64,000 bases of DNA, taken from Acidimicrobiaceae bacterium (GTDB lineage: Bacteria; Actinomycetota; Acidimicrobiia; Acidimicrobiales; Aldehydirespiratoraceae). Below are positions 9,362-18,427 of this stretch, in pieces. Within the stretch, counting starts at the first letter, position 1; every line of letters starts with the position of its first letter. The stretch is from NCBI GenBank assembly GCA_028819005.1, contig JAPPMP010000035.1, forward strand, positions 9,501 to 73,500, written 5' to 3'. The notes below the pieces were generated by a model, which saw only the letters and a program-made list of their open reading frames with translations, did not search any database and was not told where the DNA came from. The translations under genes and the position numbers were made by a program.

Positions 9362-10141
9362 TCAACGGTGATCGATCAACAGCGACTTGATCGACCTGCC
9401 GATCACACCGTGTTCGTCGAAGAGTTGCGCGTCTGTCTGGCCGACGCCGCCCGGGGCGGTCCGCACAACCGCCAACGATCCAACCCAACCACCTTGGGGC
9501 AGTCTCGAAATGGCGATGTTGAGATCCGGGTTCACCGACAGGTACTCGCTGTAGTCCAGCACCGAATTAGCGCTCGGGATCATGTCTGCGACAGCCGCCA
9601 GCAGGATCAACGGTGTGTTGCGTTCGCCTGCTACGAACTGGCGGTCAAGGCGGGCCCAGGTCATCGCTCCACCCGACTCCGTCTGTTCTCGGCGCATCAC
9701 AAAGTTGCGGACAAAGTCGAAGCCGACGAACAGACCCTCCATGACAGGCACTTCTTCCGGCCGCATCGGGGGTCGGTCTTCGGGGCGGGAGCTAACCCCG
9801 ATCTTCTCAGACGAGAGCTCCTCGTCAACGCGGATCCGGGTCGCCGTGGCGCGGGCCGTGACCTCGTCGGAAACGATGTAACGCGCTTCGATCGCCTGCA
9901 CACGACGACCGTTTCTCACCACATCGGTCTCAACCTTGGTCGGTCCCATTGGGACCTTACGGCTCATGTCGATGCTGATCCGCGTCGTGAACATCTCCAC
10001 ATCAGACTCGACCCGTTCGATCGCTCTCGCGAACAACCCCGCGATTGATCCCCCATGCTGCACCCCCGGAAACCAAGGTCCGCAGGCGTTCGGTTGGGGG
10101 ATCAGCCATTCACCGTCGGGCACGAAGATAGCTTGGCTCAC
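9362..10141 (-). CDS. Thioesterase family protein (double hotdog)
   Basis: Probably hydrolyses acyl-CoA esters. The N-terminal hotdog begins with the family pattern GPWFPGVQHGGSIAGLFARA, followed by the substrate-binding second half with SVNPDLNIAISRLPQGGWVG near the C-terminus. I chose GTG at 10141, which gives MSQAIFVPDGEWLIPQP, the usual N-terminus of this family; a TTG at 10177 would add 12 residues with no family likeness. It lies next to an acyl-CoA dehydrogenase gene on the other strand, which fits a role in acyl-CoA catabolism. The substrate is unknown. Confidence 0.75.
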   Translation of the reverse strand: MSQAIFVPDGEWLIPQPNACGPWFPGVQHGGSIAGLFARAIERVESDVEMFTTRISIDMSRKVPMGPTKVETDVVRNGRRVQAIEARYIVSDEVTARATATRIRVDEELSSEKIGVSSRPEDRPPMRPEEVPVMEGLFVGFDFVRNFVMRREQTESGGAMTWARLDRQFVAGERNTPLILLAAVADMIPSANSVLDYSEYLSVNPDLNIAISRLPQGGWVGSLAVVRTAPGGVGQTDAQLFDEHGVIGRSIKSLLIDHR

Positions 10142-10335
10142 GCAGTCGCACGCTAGCGCTGAACCCGTGCCGCTCAACGCCGACTATCAGTTGCCCCGAC
10201 AAATCGCCGGACTCGGGGTCTCGCAGCCGACTCAGTAGTCTTAACGCAGACCTGCAGAAAGAAACGTGTCGTGAGCGCTTCCGAGGAATCAATGGTCAAA
10301 GTCTCGCGTGGCCAACAAGGGACGGCTCGGCAATC

Positions 10336-11451
10336 ATGGGCCTCGATTTCCGCTTGACGCCCGAACTCGAGGCCCTGAGAGCGAGAGCCCAAGCGGTGGC
10401 TGCCGCTGGAGTCGCGGTCCACGGTGTGCACAGCGACAGTTGGATCAACGGGTTCTCAAAAGAGTTCAGCGCGACCATCGCGTCCGAGGGTTGGGTCGGC
10501 ATGACCTGGCCGACCGAGCACGGAGGCGGCGGCCGCTCCGCTCTCGAACGGGTGATCGTGGCCGAGGAGTTGATCTCGGTCGGCGCGCCGATCGCCGCCA
10601 GCTGGTTCGCTGACCGGCAGTTCGGTCCGTCGCTCATCCGCTACGGCACACCCGACCAACAAGCGGCTTATCTGCCCGACATGCTCTCGGGCGTAACGAC
10701 ATGGTCGATCGGCATGAGCGAACCCGAAGCCGGCTCCGACCTCGCCGCCATACAGACCTCAGCCCAACGCGACGGCGACGTCTTCGTGGTGAACGGCCAG
10801 AAGATCTGGACTTCGGGAGCAGCGCTCGCCGACTATTGCTACCTGATCTGTCGGACCGACTCGACCGGACGGCCTCATGAGGGCGTCAGCGAGCTGATCG
10901 TGCCCATGGGCCTGCCCGGTATCGAAGTGCGGACCATCCGCGACATGGTCGACAACACCCACTTCTGCGAGACGTTCTTCACTGACGTTCGTGTTCCCGT
11001 AGAGAATCTCGTCGGTGTCGAAGGTCAAGCATTCCGCCAGACGATGACCCAACTTGAACACGAGAGAGGAGGAATCGACCGCCTCGTCTCCAACAGACCG
11101 CTGTACGAGCATGCCCGGTCGATGGCCGATGTCGGCGATCCGCGTATCCGTCAAGAGATAGCCCTGCTTGAGACGGGCTATCGCCTCGGCAGGCTCCTCG
11201 TCTACCGTGAGACCCTGAAACAGGCGCCGCAGGGGTTCAGTGCTGCCACCAAAGCGTTCTGCACCGAGCATCAGCAGCGTGTGGCGGAATTCGCGGCTCG
11301 GGTGCTCGGCCCGGAGATGACCCTTGACTCATCCCAAAGCCGGGCCTTCGCATATGCGCCCGCGTACACGATCATGGCCGGCACCTCGAACATCATGCGC
11401 AACATTCTCGGCGAACGAGTCCTCAAGCTCCCCCGCGAACCCCGATCCTGA
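10336..11451 (+). CDS. Acyl-CoA dehydrogenase
   Basis: FAD-dependent alpha,beta-dehydrogenation of an acyl-CoA. The 371-residue protein has the ACAD order: helical N-domain (GWVGMTWPTEHGGGGRS), middle beta domain with the FAD/substrate motif WSIGMSEPEAGSDLA near 125-140 and GQKIWTSGA near 155-163, and a C-terminal helical domain ending with IMAGTSNIMRNILGERVL. No clear catalytic glutamate context can be assigned by eye. Lengths of this kind are typical of steroid- and branched-chain-type actinobacterial ACADs. It is followed in the same direction by an LLM oxidoreductase 106 bp away. Confidence 0.92.
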   Translation: MGLDFRLTPELEALRARAQAVAAAGVAVHGVHSDSWINGFSKEFSATIASEGWVGMTWPTEHGGGGRSALERVIVAEELISVGAPIAASWFADRQFGPSLIRYGTPDQQAAYLPDMLSGVTTWSIGMSEPEAGSDLAAIQTSAQRDGDVFVVNGQKIWTSGAALADYCYLICRTDSTGRPHEGVSELIVPMGLPGIEVRTIRDMVDNTHFCETFFTDVRVPVENLVGVEGQAFRQTMTQLEHERGGIDRLVSNRPLYEHARSMADVGDPRIRQEIALLETGYRLGRLLVYRETLKQAPQGFSAATKAFCTEHQQRVAEFAARVLGPEMTLDSSQSRAFAYAPAYTIMAGTSNIMRNILGERVLKLPREPRS

Positions 11452-11557
11452 CCGACCGCAAAGCACCGCTTTTTGATTGCGAACAATCCAGTCTGAGACG
11501 ACTGTTGCGGAAACACGACGATTAGCCACAGCTCAAGGGGCGTGCGAACCTCTGGGG

Positions 11558-12478
11558 ATGAAAATACGAATCGGGTACGGCATCGGAGTGGTACCGAAGC
11601 TGCTGAGCAGGCCGGACGGTCTTGGCGCTGTGGTCGACGACCTCGATCGGCTCGGCTTCGACTCTCTGTGGTTTCCGGAGCGCGTGAACAGTCCACAACT
11701 CGATCCAATCGTGGCCATGGCCTTCGTGGCGGGACGCAGCACCCGGTTGAAGTTCGGACCCGCCGTTTCGGTACTGCCGGGCCGCAACCCGGTGCTGATG
11801 GCCAAGATGCTGGCCAGTCTGGATGTGATATCTGGCGGGCGTTGCCTCCCCGCGTTCGGGCTTGGTATCGCCAACACCGCCGAGCACCAGGCGTTCGGCG
11901 TCGAGCGCATGCAGCGCGCTCCCTGGCTGAACGAAGCAATGCCGCTGATGCGCCGCCTCTGGTCCGAAGACGAAGTCGACCACGAAGGCGAGCGTTTCTC
12001 GCTGCGCGGCGCACGAGTCCTTCCCAAACCGATCCAGCAACCCTTCGAGGTGTGGCTAGGCGGCCGAGCGCCCTCGGAACTTCGCCGCACGGGTCGACTC
12101 GCCGATGGCTGGCTCGGTTCATTCACCACGCCGGAACTAGTCGCAGAGTCGATCACGGTCATCGACCAAGCAGCCCGAGACGCGGGCCAGTCGATGGACC
12201 CCGAGCACTATGGCGTCCTGATCCCCTACCTGCCGGACCCTCCGAGCCGCGGAGAACCCGACATTCCCACCGCTGTGAGCCAGTTGGTGGCCAGCCGCAT
12301 GCCGGACACTGACCCGCGCGAAATCGTGGCCACCTCCCACAAACGGATTGTGGAGATGCTCAACGAGTACATTTCCGTTGGCGCCTCGAAATTCGTGCTG
12401 TTCCCCTTCACCGAACCTGCCGACTGGCACCGCGAACTCGACACCGTCGCACAGCTGGCGATGCCGCTGCAAACCTGA
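11558..12478 (+). CDS. LLM-class flavin (probably F420)-dependent oxidoreductase
   Basis: A 306-residue luciferase-like TIM-barrel protein. From the ATG at 11558 it begins MKIRIGYGIG and shows the family features FDSLWFPERV, the SGGRCLPAFGLG strand-loop and PFEVWLGGRAPSELRRTGRLADGW. The open frame extends upstream to 11477, but those 27 residues do not belong to the family and TGGGG lies just before 11558. In actinobacteria most of these proteins use coenzyme F420. The substrate is unknown; neighbours suggest lipid or aromatic breakdown. Confidence 0.88.
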   Translation: MKIRIGYGIGVVPKLLSRPDGLGAVVDDLDRLGFDSLWFPERVNSPQLDPIVAMAFVAGRSTRLKFGPAVSVLPGRNPVLMAKMLASLDVISGGRCLPAFGLGIANTAEHQAFGVERMQRAPWLNEAMPLMRRLWSEDEVDHEGERFSLRGARVLPKPIQQPFEVWLGGRAPSELRRTGRLADGWLGSFTTPELVAESITVIDQAARDAGQSMDPEHYGVLIPYLPDPPSRGEPDIPTAVSQLVASRMPDTDPREIVATSHKRIVEMLNEYISVGASKFVLFPFTEPADWHRELDTVAQLAMPLQT

Positions 12479-12484
12479 CCGGCA

Positions 12485-12592
12485 GATCGACGGTAACTGT
12501 CTGTTCAACGATGGTGCTACCCCCCGATGTCTGACCCGACCGACGCCCTCGTCGCGGATCGACGGTAACTGTCTGTTCAACGATGGTGCTAC
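12485..12592. repeat. 36-bp perfect direct repeat with 36-bp spacer
   Basis: The same 36 bases (beginning GATCGACGGTAACTGTCTGT and ending GATGGTGCTAC) occur at 12485-12520 and 12557-12592, separated by exactly 36 bp of G/C-rich unrelated sequence. The second copy contains the stop codon of the cystathionine lyase gene, so the element starts at the end of that gene and is repeated once in its 3' region. It lies between two convergent genes. It could be a duplicated 3' element; only two copies are present here. Confidence 0.85.
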
Positions 12593-13755
12593 AGCTGGTC
12601 GAAGGCTTGCGTGAGATCGGCGATCAGGTCGTCAATGGCTTCCAAACCAACGCTGAGCCGGATCAGGTCATCGGAGACTTCCAAGGGCGAACCCGCCGCC
12701 GACGCGTGGGTCATCGCCCCGGGATGTTCGATCAGCGACTCGACCGCCCCGAGCGACTCAGCCAGCACGAACACTTGGGTGGCTGCTGCGAGGCGCATCG
12801 CAGGACCGACACCGCCCGCCACCCGAAACGACACCATCCCGCCGAAGTCTTTCATCTGGCGGACCGCGATCTCATGGCCCGGATGGTCCACCAGACCGGG
12901 GAAGAACACCTCAACCACCTCAGGCCTGCTGGTCAAGAACTCCGCGACCGCGCGGGCGCTCTCGCAATGGCGATCCATCCGCACTGCCAGCGTCTTGAGC
13001 CCGCGCAGCGTGAGGTAGTTGTCGAACGGGCTGCCGACCGCGCCCACCGCCTTCTGCAGGAACTCGAGTTCTTCGGCGAGCTCGGCGTCGTTCAACGCCA
13101 GGAAACCTCCGACCACATCTGAGTGACCACCGCAGTACTTGGTGGTCGAGTGGACCACCACATCGGCCCCAAGGCTCAGAGGCTGTTGCAGATATGGCGT
13201 GGCGAAGGTGTTGTCGACAACGAGCCGGGCACCGACGCTGTGGGCGACCTCTGCCACCGCGGCTATGTCGATCACCGTGAGGGAGGGATTGGTCGGGGTC
13301 TCCACCCACACCACCTTCGTGGACGACGGCATCGCCTCACGCAACCCGTCCACATCGGTCAAGTCGACCGCAGACCAGGTGATCCCCATCGGGACCAGCA
13401 CATGCGCGATCAGACGAAACGTCCCGCCGTACGCATCGTCTCCCAACACGATGTGGTCACCCGGTGCCAAAGTGCGCAAAAAAGTGTCTTCAGCTGCCAT
13501 TCCGGAAGCGAAAGCCAAACCGTGACTGGCGCCTTCCAGCGAAGCCAGGCAGTCCTGTAGAGCGGTCCTGGTCGGGTTGGAGACACGGGCATACAAGTAG
13601 CCCCGATTCACGCCCACTTCCTCCTGCACAAAGGTCGTGGCCAAAGAGATCGGGGTGACCACAGCACCGCTGCTCACATCGTGCGGCTGTCCCGCCCTGA
13701 TGGCACGGGTCTCGAAACCCCAGGCGTTCGGGTCGGCAAAAATATCATCGGCCAA
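12589..13755 (-). CDS. Cystathionine gamma-lyase / gamma-synthase family enzyme
   Basis: PLP enzyme of the Cys/Met metabolism family, 388 residues. The PLP lysine is K206 in STTKYCGGHSDVVGG; YARVSNPTRTALQ at 55-67, FASGMAAED at 82-90 and DNTFATPYLQ at 181-190 are standard. Sequence alone does not separate gamma-lyase from gamma-synthase, but its start lies inside the 3' end of a cystathionine beta-synthase gene (11-bp overlap), so a role as the second enzyme of reverse transsulfuration (cystathionine to cysteine) is the best inference. Confidence 0.9.
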   Translation of the reverse strand: MADDIFADPNAWGFETRAIRAGQPHDVSSGAVVTPISLATTFVQEEVGVNRGYLYARVSNPTRTALQDCLASLEGASHGLAFASGMAAEDTFLRTLAPGDHIVLGDDAYGGTFRLIAHVLVPMGITWSAVDLTDVDGLREAMPSSTKVVWVETPTNPSLTVIDIAAVAEVAHSVGARLVVDNTFATPYLQQPLSLGADVVVHSTTKYCGGHSDVVGGFLALNDAELAEELEFLQKAVGAVGSPFDNYLTLRGLKTLAVRMDRHCESARAVAEFLTSRPEVVEVFFPGLVDHPGHEIAVRQMKDFGGMVSFRVAGGVGPAMRLAAATQVFVLAESLGAVESLIEHPGAMTHASAAGSPLEVSDDLIRLSVGLEAIDDLIADLTQAFDQL

Positions 13756-15121
13756 GAGAGGCGCCTTTCGAAAGGAACGACAACACGTCGCTCGAAGAGA
13801 TCACCGCGCGGGGTCGCCCGCCATCGAGCACCAACAGGGCCGAGCACGACTCCAGCATCTCGACGGCCAGGGCGATCGGCTGCCCCGAGCCGACGGTACG
13901 CAGCTTGGAACCCATGACGTCCTCGACCGTCTTGTCCAGCACCGAATCGTTGTCGAACGCCAGATCCATGATCCGCAGCTCACTGACCGAGCCCATGACC
14001 TCCGCATTTGCCAACGGCATCTCGCCCTTGGCCACCGGCAACTGTGAGACTCCGTGGTCGCTCATCATCTGCACCGCCTCGCGCACCGTTGCTGAGGGCT
14101 GCACATACAACAGGTCCGGGACGTCCCCTCGGCGTGAGTCGAGCACATCGGCCACCACGGGCCCCGAGCCTCGCAGGAATCCGAAACCGGCCATCCATTC
14201 ATCGTTGAACACCGTGCTCAAGTAGAGCCGACCGTTGTCGGGAAGCAGCACCACCACCAGATCGTCGGGTCCGCACTCGCGGGCGACCTGGACCGCGGCG
14301 TTGACCGCCGTGCCGCAGGACCCGCCGATCAGCAGGCCCTCCGACTCGGTCACCTCACGAGCGGTGAGAAAGGAGTCCCGGTCGCTCACCGCGATGGTGC
14401 GGTCGACAATCGACATGTCGTAGGTGTCGGGGAAGAAATCCTCGCCGATGCCCTCGACGAGGTACGGGCGTCCGCTGCCTCCCGAATAAACCGATCCTTC
14501 AGGATCAGCGGCGATTATCTGCACCTCGGGATTCTTGCCCTTCAGATATCTGCCGACGCCGGTGAGCGTGCCGCCGGTCCCCGCACCAGCAACGAAATGG
14601 GTGATCTTTCCTTCGGTCTGACTCCACAACTCCGGACCAGTCGTATCGAAGTGAGCTTGCGGGTTGGCGAGATTGTGGTACTGGTTGGGCCGAAACGCCC
14701 CAGGGATCTCCTTCACCAACCGCTCGGCCGTCGAGTAGTACGAGGCCGGGTCTTCAGGAGCCACAGCAACCGGGCAGATGACAACCTCTGCGCCGTAGGC
14801 ACGGAGCAGATCGACTTTCTCGGCCCCCACCTTGCTGGTCAGCACGAAAATACAGCGATACCCGCGCTGGGCCGCGACGATCGCCAGACCGATCCCGGTG
14901 TTGCCCGAAGTCGGCTCCACAATCGTGCCGCCCGGTTTGAGCAGTCCCGCTTCCTCGGCGGCGTCGATCATGGCGACAGCGGGCCTGTCCTTGGAACTGC
15001 CTCCCGGATTGACGGTCTCGATCTTTGCCGCGACCGGACACGGCAGGTCTTCGCTTATGCGACGGAGTTTGACCAAAGGGGTGTTGCCGACCAAGTCAAG
15101 TACTGAGTCGTGAATCTCCAT
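13745..15121 (-). CDS. Cystathionine beta-synthase with C-terminal CBS domains
   Basis: Condenses serine (or an activated serine) with homocysteine to cystathionine. The 458-residue protein has the PLP lysine K44 in NPGGSSKDRPA, the SGNTGIGLA loop, and the phosphate-binding GAGTGGTLTGVG. After about residue 330 follow two CBS repeats (VREAVQMMSDHGVSQLPV and VEDVMGSKLRTVGSGQPIAL), which set it apart from simple cysteine synthases and may bind an adenosyl regulator. There is no haem-binding N-terminal extension as in the mammalian enzyme. It is the first gene of a two-gene transsulfuration operon. Confidence 0.93.
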   Translation of the reverse strand: MEIHDSVLDLVGNTPLVKLRRISEDLPCPVAAKIETVNPGGSSKDRPAVAMIDAAEEAGLLKPGGTIVEPTSGNTGIGLAIVAAQRGYRCIFVLTSKVGAEKVDLLRAYGAEVVICPVAVAPEDPASYYSTAERLVKEIPGAFRPNQYHNLANPQAHFDTTGPELWSQTEGKITHFVAGAGTGGTLTGVGRYLKGKNPEVQIIAADPEGSVYSGGSGRPYLVEGIGEDFFPDTYDMSIVDRTIAVSDRDSFLTAREVTESEGLLIGGSCGTAVNAAVQVARECGPDDLVVVLLPDNGRLYLSTVFNDEWMAGFGFLRGSGPVVADVLDSRRGDVPDLLYVQPSATVREAVQMMSDHGVSQLPVAKGEMPLANAEVMGSVSELRIMDLAFDNDSVLDKTVEDVMGSKLRTVGSGQPIALAVEMLESCSALLVLDGGRPRAVISSSDVLSFLSKGASLGR

Positions 15122-15252
15122 CGCAGTCCCTTGGATTCGTGACGGTGGCCCGATCGTGGCATCAACTTTTGGTGCCGGACCCGAACCAGCGTATGCCCCT
15201 CGAGCGCCTTCACGATAGTTTCTGATCGCTTGCCAACAGAAGAGGTGCCAGA

Positions 15253-16488
15253 ATGTCGAACAAATCAGGGCTGCTGTCGGGTGTGCGTGTTATTGAGTCG
15301 AGCCTTCTGGGGCCTGGACATGTGGCCACTTTCCTCGCGGACCTCGGCGCCGACGTCATAAAAGTCGAGTCACCCGCCGGAGACTACATCCGGCAGATGA
15401 CCTGGCCGATCATCAACGGCGTGTCGTTGCTCCATTTGCACACACACCGCGGCAAACGAAGTGTGACGCTCAACTTGAAGACCGACGAAGGCAAACAGCT
15501 CTACCGCGATCTCGTGGCCACGGCGGACGTGGTGTTGGAGGCGATGCGCCCCGGCACGTTGGCCCGACTTGGGCTCGGCTACGAAGACCTGAAGACGGTC
15601 AACCCCAAGATCATTTTCGCCACCCTCTCGGGTTACGGATCGACCGGCCCCTATCGGGACATGCCGAGCCACGGCATCGCATACGACACCTGGTCCGGCA
15701 TTGTTCAGCCGGTCATCGACGACGAGGGCTTCACCCGGATACCCCCGACGATGCCCAATGTGGGGATCAACGTCGGTCCGATGGTCGCCGCCATGGCGAT
15801 ACTGGCGGGGATCGTCTCTGCACGCGAGACCGGTGAGGGCTGCTCTATGGAGATGGCCCAATCCGACGCGGCCGCTTACATGGACTGGTACCGGATCGAA
15901 TCCGAGCGGGCATATCTGCGCCCCGAAGACGAGGTGACCGGCAACCCCGCAGACGACTATGTGCGCCGCCCCGCCGGCCTGGCAGGAATGTGGGAGGGGG
16001 TCCGCTATCAGATGTACGAATCGAGCGACGGCCATGTCCTTTTCATGGCTTCTGAACAGGCGTTCTGGCGGAACTTCTGTGAGGGAATCGAGCGCATGGA
16101 CCTGTTCAAGCGTTGGCCCGGTTCCACTTATGCAGACCACGCTCGCGGCAACACCGAACTGCAGCGCGAGCTCCAACAGATCTTCCTAACTCGCAGCAGT
16201 GAGGAGTGGCTCGACTTCGCCAACGAGCACAACACGACGATTGCTCCGGTGAACACCCCGGCCAACATCGGCGACGACCCGCAGTTCCAGGCTAGAATGG
16301 GTTTCTTCCCGACCGAGATCCTGGGATGCGAGCAGTTGCCGCTGCCCGTGTTCGTCGACGGTGAAGCACTGCCGTGCCCGACCATGGCCCCCACCGTCGG
16401 AGAGCACAACGACGACGTCATGACCACGGTTCTCGGCAAATCCCCCTCCGAGATCGCTGCGCTGCGAACCGCCGGCGCCTTCGGTTAG
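15253..16488 (+). CDS. CaiB/BaiF family III CoA transferase
   Basis: Moves CoA between carboxylic acids. The 411-residue protein opens with GVRVIESSLLGPGHVATFLADLGADVIKVE, split here into recognisable parts LLSGVRVIE and LGADVIKVESPAGD, followed by the family's hinge RGKRSVTLNLKTDEGK and the DVVLEAMRPGTLARLGLGYEDL segment. The catalytic aspartate probably lies in the SDAAAYMDWYR region. ATG with a GAGG eight bases upstream. The gene is divergent from the CBS gene and convergent with a 2-keto-4-pentenoate hydratase gene, suggesting a catabolic pathway of unknown substrate. Confidence 0.88.
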   Translation: MSNKSGLLSGVRVIESSLLGPGHVATFLADLGADVIKVESPAGDYIRQMTWPIINGVSLLHLHTHRGKRSVTLNLKTDEGKQLYRDLVATADVVLEAMRPGTLARLGLGYEDLKTVNPKIIFATLSGYGSTGPYRDMPSHGIAYDTWSGIVQPVIDDEGFTRIPPTMPNVGINVGPMVAAMAILAGIVSARETGEGCSMEMAQSDAAAYMDWYRIESERAYLRPEDEVTGNPADDYVRRPAGLAGMWEGVRYQMYESSDGHVLFMASEQAFWRNFCEGIERMDLFKRWPGSTYADHARGNTELQRELQQIFLTRSSEEWLDFANEHNTTIAPVNTPANIGDDPQFQARMGFFPTEILGCEQLPLPVFVDGEALPCPTMAPTVGEHNDDVMTTVLGKSPSEIAALRTAGAFG

Positions 16489-16501
16489 GGACGGAGACTG
16501 A

Positions 16502-17323
16502 CTAAACAAGCATCGTCGAGACAGTTCCCAGCGGTCCCATGTCGGCTTCGGCCCGGTCGTTGGCGGCAATCGGCACCATCGCACCGAGAGAACCCGTCAT
16601 CAGGCAATCACCAGCGCGAAGCGGGGTGCCCACACGACACATCGTGTCAGCCAGCCAGATCACTGCTTGCAGGGGATTGCCCATGCAAGCCGACCCCTGC
16701 CCAGTTGTGGCTATCTCGCCGTTGACAGTGAGCGTCATGGAGATTTCTCTCACATCGACCGAACCCAGCGATACCGGGCGAGAACCCAACACATACAAAC
16801 CGCAACTCGCATTGTCTGCGATGGTGTCGACGATTGTGATGTCCCAGTCGGCCACACGGCTTGCCACAATCTCCAGCGCTGGCAGCACGTAAGCGGTGGC
16901 ACCGATGATGTCAACCACGCAGTGCTCCCCCTTGTCGAGATCGTCCTCCAGAACAAAGGCGATCTCCGCTTCGGCGCGTGCTTGCAGCAGTCTGCTCTCT
17001 GAAATGGTGAGTCCGTCAGCGATGCACATGTCGGCGAACAACGTGCCGTAATCGGGTTGAGACACGCCCAGTTGCTGTTGAGTGGCGGATCCGGTCAGCC
17101 CTATCTTGCGGCCGCTGACCCTGCGACCAGCGGCGACGTCAAGGTTGATGTTGTGTTGCGCAACCGCGTAGGCAAGCTCCACGTCGCTGTCCGTACCGAG
17201 AATCTCGCGCACCGGTGAACACGGAACGCCGGATTGCGACGCGGTGCGCAGATGCTGCGCCGCCGTCTCGATGAGGACTCGATTGGGGTCTTGGTCCACG
17301 GTGCTCACCTCGATCCTCGCCAA
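16502..17323 (-). CDS. 2-keto-4-pentenoate hydratase family protein
   Basis: Likely hydrates a 2-oxopent-4-enoate (or decarboxylates 4-oxalocrotonate) in the lower meta-cleavage pathway of aromatics or sterols. The 273-residue protein shows GRKIGLTGSATQQQLGVSQP near 70-90, the metal-site glutamates in ARAEAEIAFVLEDDL near 113-127, and the C-terminal LRAGDCLMTGSLGAMVP. No aldolase or aldehyde dehydrogenase partner is seen next to it. The start at 17323 is chosen because it gives a normal N-terminal helix. Confidence 0.85.
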   Translation of the reverse strand: MARIEVSTVDQDPNRVLIETAAQHLRTASQSGVPCSPVREILGTDSDVELAYAVAQHNINLDVAAGRRVSGRKIGLTGSATQQQLGVSQPDYGTLFADMCIADGLTISESRLLQARAEAEIAFVLEDDLDKGEHCVVDIIGATAYVLPALEIVASRVADWDITIVDTIADNASCGLYVLGSRPVSLGSVDVREISMTLTVNGEIATTGQGSACMGNPLQAVIWLADTMCRVGTPLRAGDCLMTGSLGAMVPIAANDRAEADMGPLGTVSTMLV

Positions 17324-17373
17324 ACCAGAGTCAACCTACCCGACACAACCCACACCGAGACCCGAACGGTGAC

Positions 17374-17460
17374 ACTCGACCCCGACCTGTGCGGCCGGCA
17401 TGCCGAGATCCTGGTGCTCGGGCTGGAGCAGGTGACTCGACCCCGACCTGTGCGGCCGGC
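17374..17460. repeat. 26-bp direct repeat pair
   Basis: The sequence ACTCGACCCCGACCTGTGCG followed by GCCGGC is present at 17374-17399 and 17435-17460, 61 bp apart, in the gap between the hydratase gene and the LLM oxidoreductase gene. It may reflect a local duplication; no role is evident. Confidence 0.8.
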
Positions 17461-17536
17461 GTCCTCGACACCGGACAACTTCGACGGACTTGTCCCAGGG
17501 TTGGCGGTCGAGGCGTCGGCCTGCGAACGTAAGGAC

Positions 17537-18427
17537 ATGTCGATCACAGAACAACTGGCCGTGCCCGGTGTGTGGCAGTTCACCGATGCCCATGGAGCCC
17601 AGCAAGCCCAGGAGACTGCCGCCCGAATCGAGTCGCTCGGGTACTCCGCCCAATGGATCGGAGAAGCAATGGGCAAGAACGCATTCGTCAACGCCGCGAC
17701 CCTGCTCTTCGGCACCCAGCGGCTGATCGTCGCCACCGGCATCGCCAACATCCATATGCGCCATCCTGCGGCAATGCAACAGGCAGGACTCGACCTCGCC
17801 GAGCTGTCGGGGGGTCGCTTCGTGCTGGGTATCGGAGTGTCACACGCACCGATGGTCGAGGGACTTCGCAACCTTCCCTACGACAAACCCCTCGCCACGA
17901 TGCGCACCTACCTCGAAGCCATGCAGGCAGCGTTGATCATGCCCGCTCCGAAGACCGAACCGCCGCCAGTCGTGCTCGCAGCCCTCGGCCCCAAAATGCT
18001 GGCGTTGTCCGCTGAACTGGCCGCCGGCGCCCACCCCTACTGGACAACACCCGAACACACGGCCCAAGCTCGCCAGACAATGGGATCCGATGCTCTTTTG
18101 TGCGTGGAACAGAAGTGCATTCTGACCACAGACCGAGAACTGGCCCACGCCAAGGCCGATGAACAGCTGAAGATCTACGACTCCCTGCCCAACTACCGCA
18201 ACAGCTGGCTGCGCCTCGGTTTCACCGACGACGAGATCGACTCCCGTGCCGGGCGCTTCGTGGATGCGGTCGTGGCCTGGGGCACCGCGGACGACATCGC
18301 CGCGCGCATCAACGCCCATTACGACGCCGGAGCCTCTCACGTCTGCATCCAGGCTGTGCCGACCGACGACAACCGCGGCGACCCCGACTGGAACCTGCTC
18401 GAAGCGCTCGCCCCCAACGCCCGATGA
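17537..18427 (+). CDS. LLM-class F420-type oxidoreductase
   Basis: A 296-residue luciferase-like protein with family features: TAARIESLGYSAQWIGEAMG, VATGIANIHMRHPAAMQQAG near 72-91 and SGGRFVLGIGVSHAPMVEGL near 98-117. The frame is open back to 17234, but the ATG at 17537 matches the normal N-terminus (VWQFTDAHGA). The TGA overlaps the ATG of the phosphotransferase gene (ATGA), so the two are co-translated. Substrate unknown. Confidence 0.88.
   Translation: MSITEQLAVPGVWQFTDAHGAQQAQETAARIESLGYSAQWIGEAMGKNAFVNAATLLFGTQRLIVATGIANIHMRHPAAMQQAGLDLAELSGGRFVLGIGVSHAPMVEGLRNLPYDKPLATMRTYLEAMQAALIMPAPKTEPPPVVLAALGPKMLALSAELAAGAHPYWTTPEHTAQARQTMGSDALLCVEQKCILTTDRELAHAKADEQLKIYDSLPNYRNSWLRLGFTDDEIDSRAGRFVDAVVAWGTADDIAARINAHYDAGASHVCIQAVPTDDNRGDPDWNLLEALAPNAR

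Noticed and set aside
10271-10357. Tiny leader ORF (GTG 10271) overlapping the acyl-CoA dehydrogenase start
   Set aside because: 28 codons, no ribosome binding site and no regulatory codon pattern.
12485-12592. CRISPR array of two repeats and one spacer
   Set aside because: Spacing fits, but there are only two repeats, one includes a gene stop codon, and no cas genes lie in the window.
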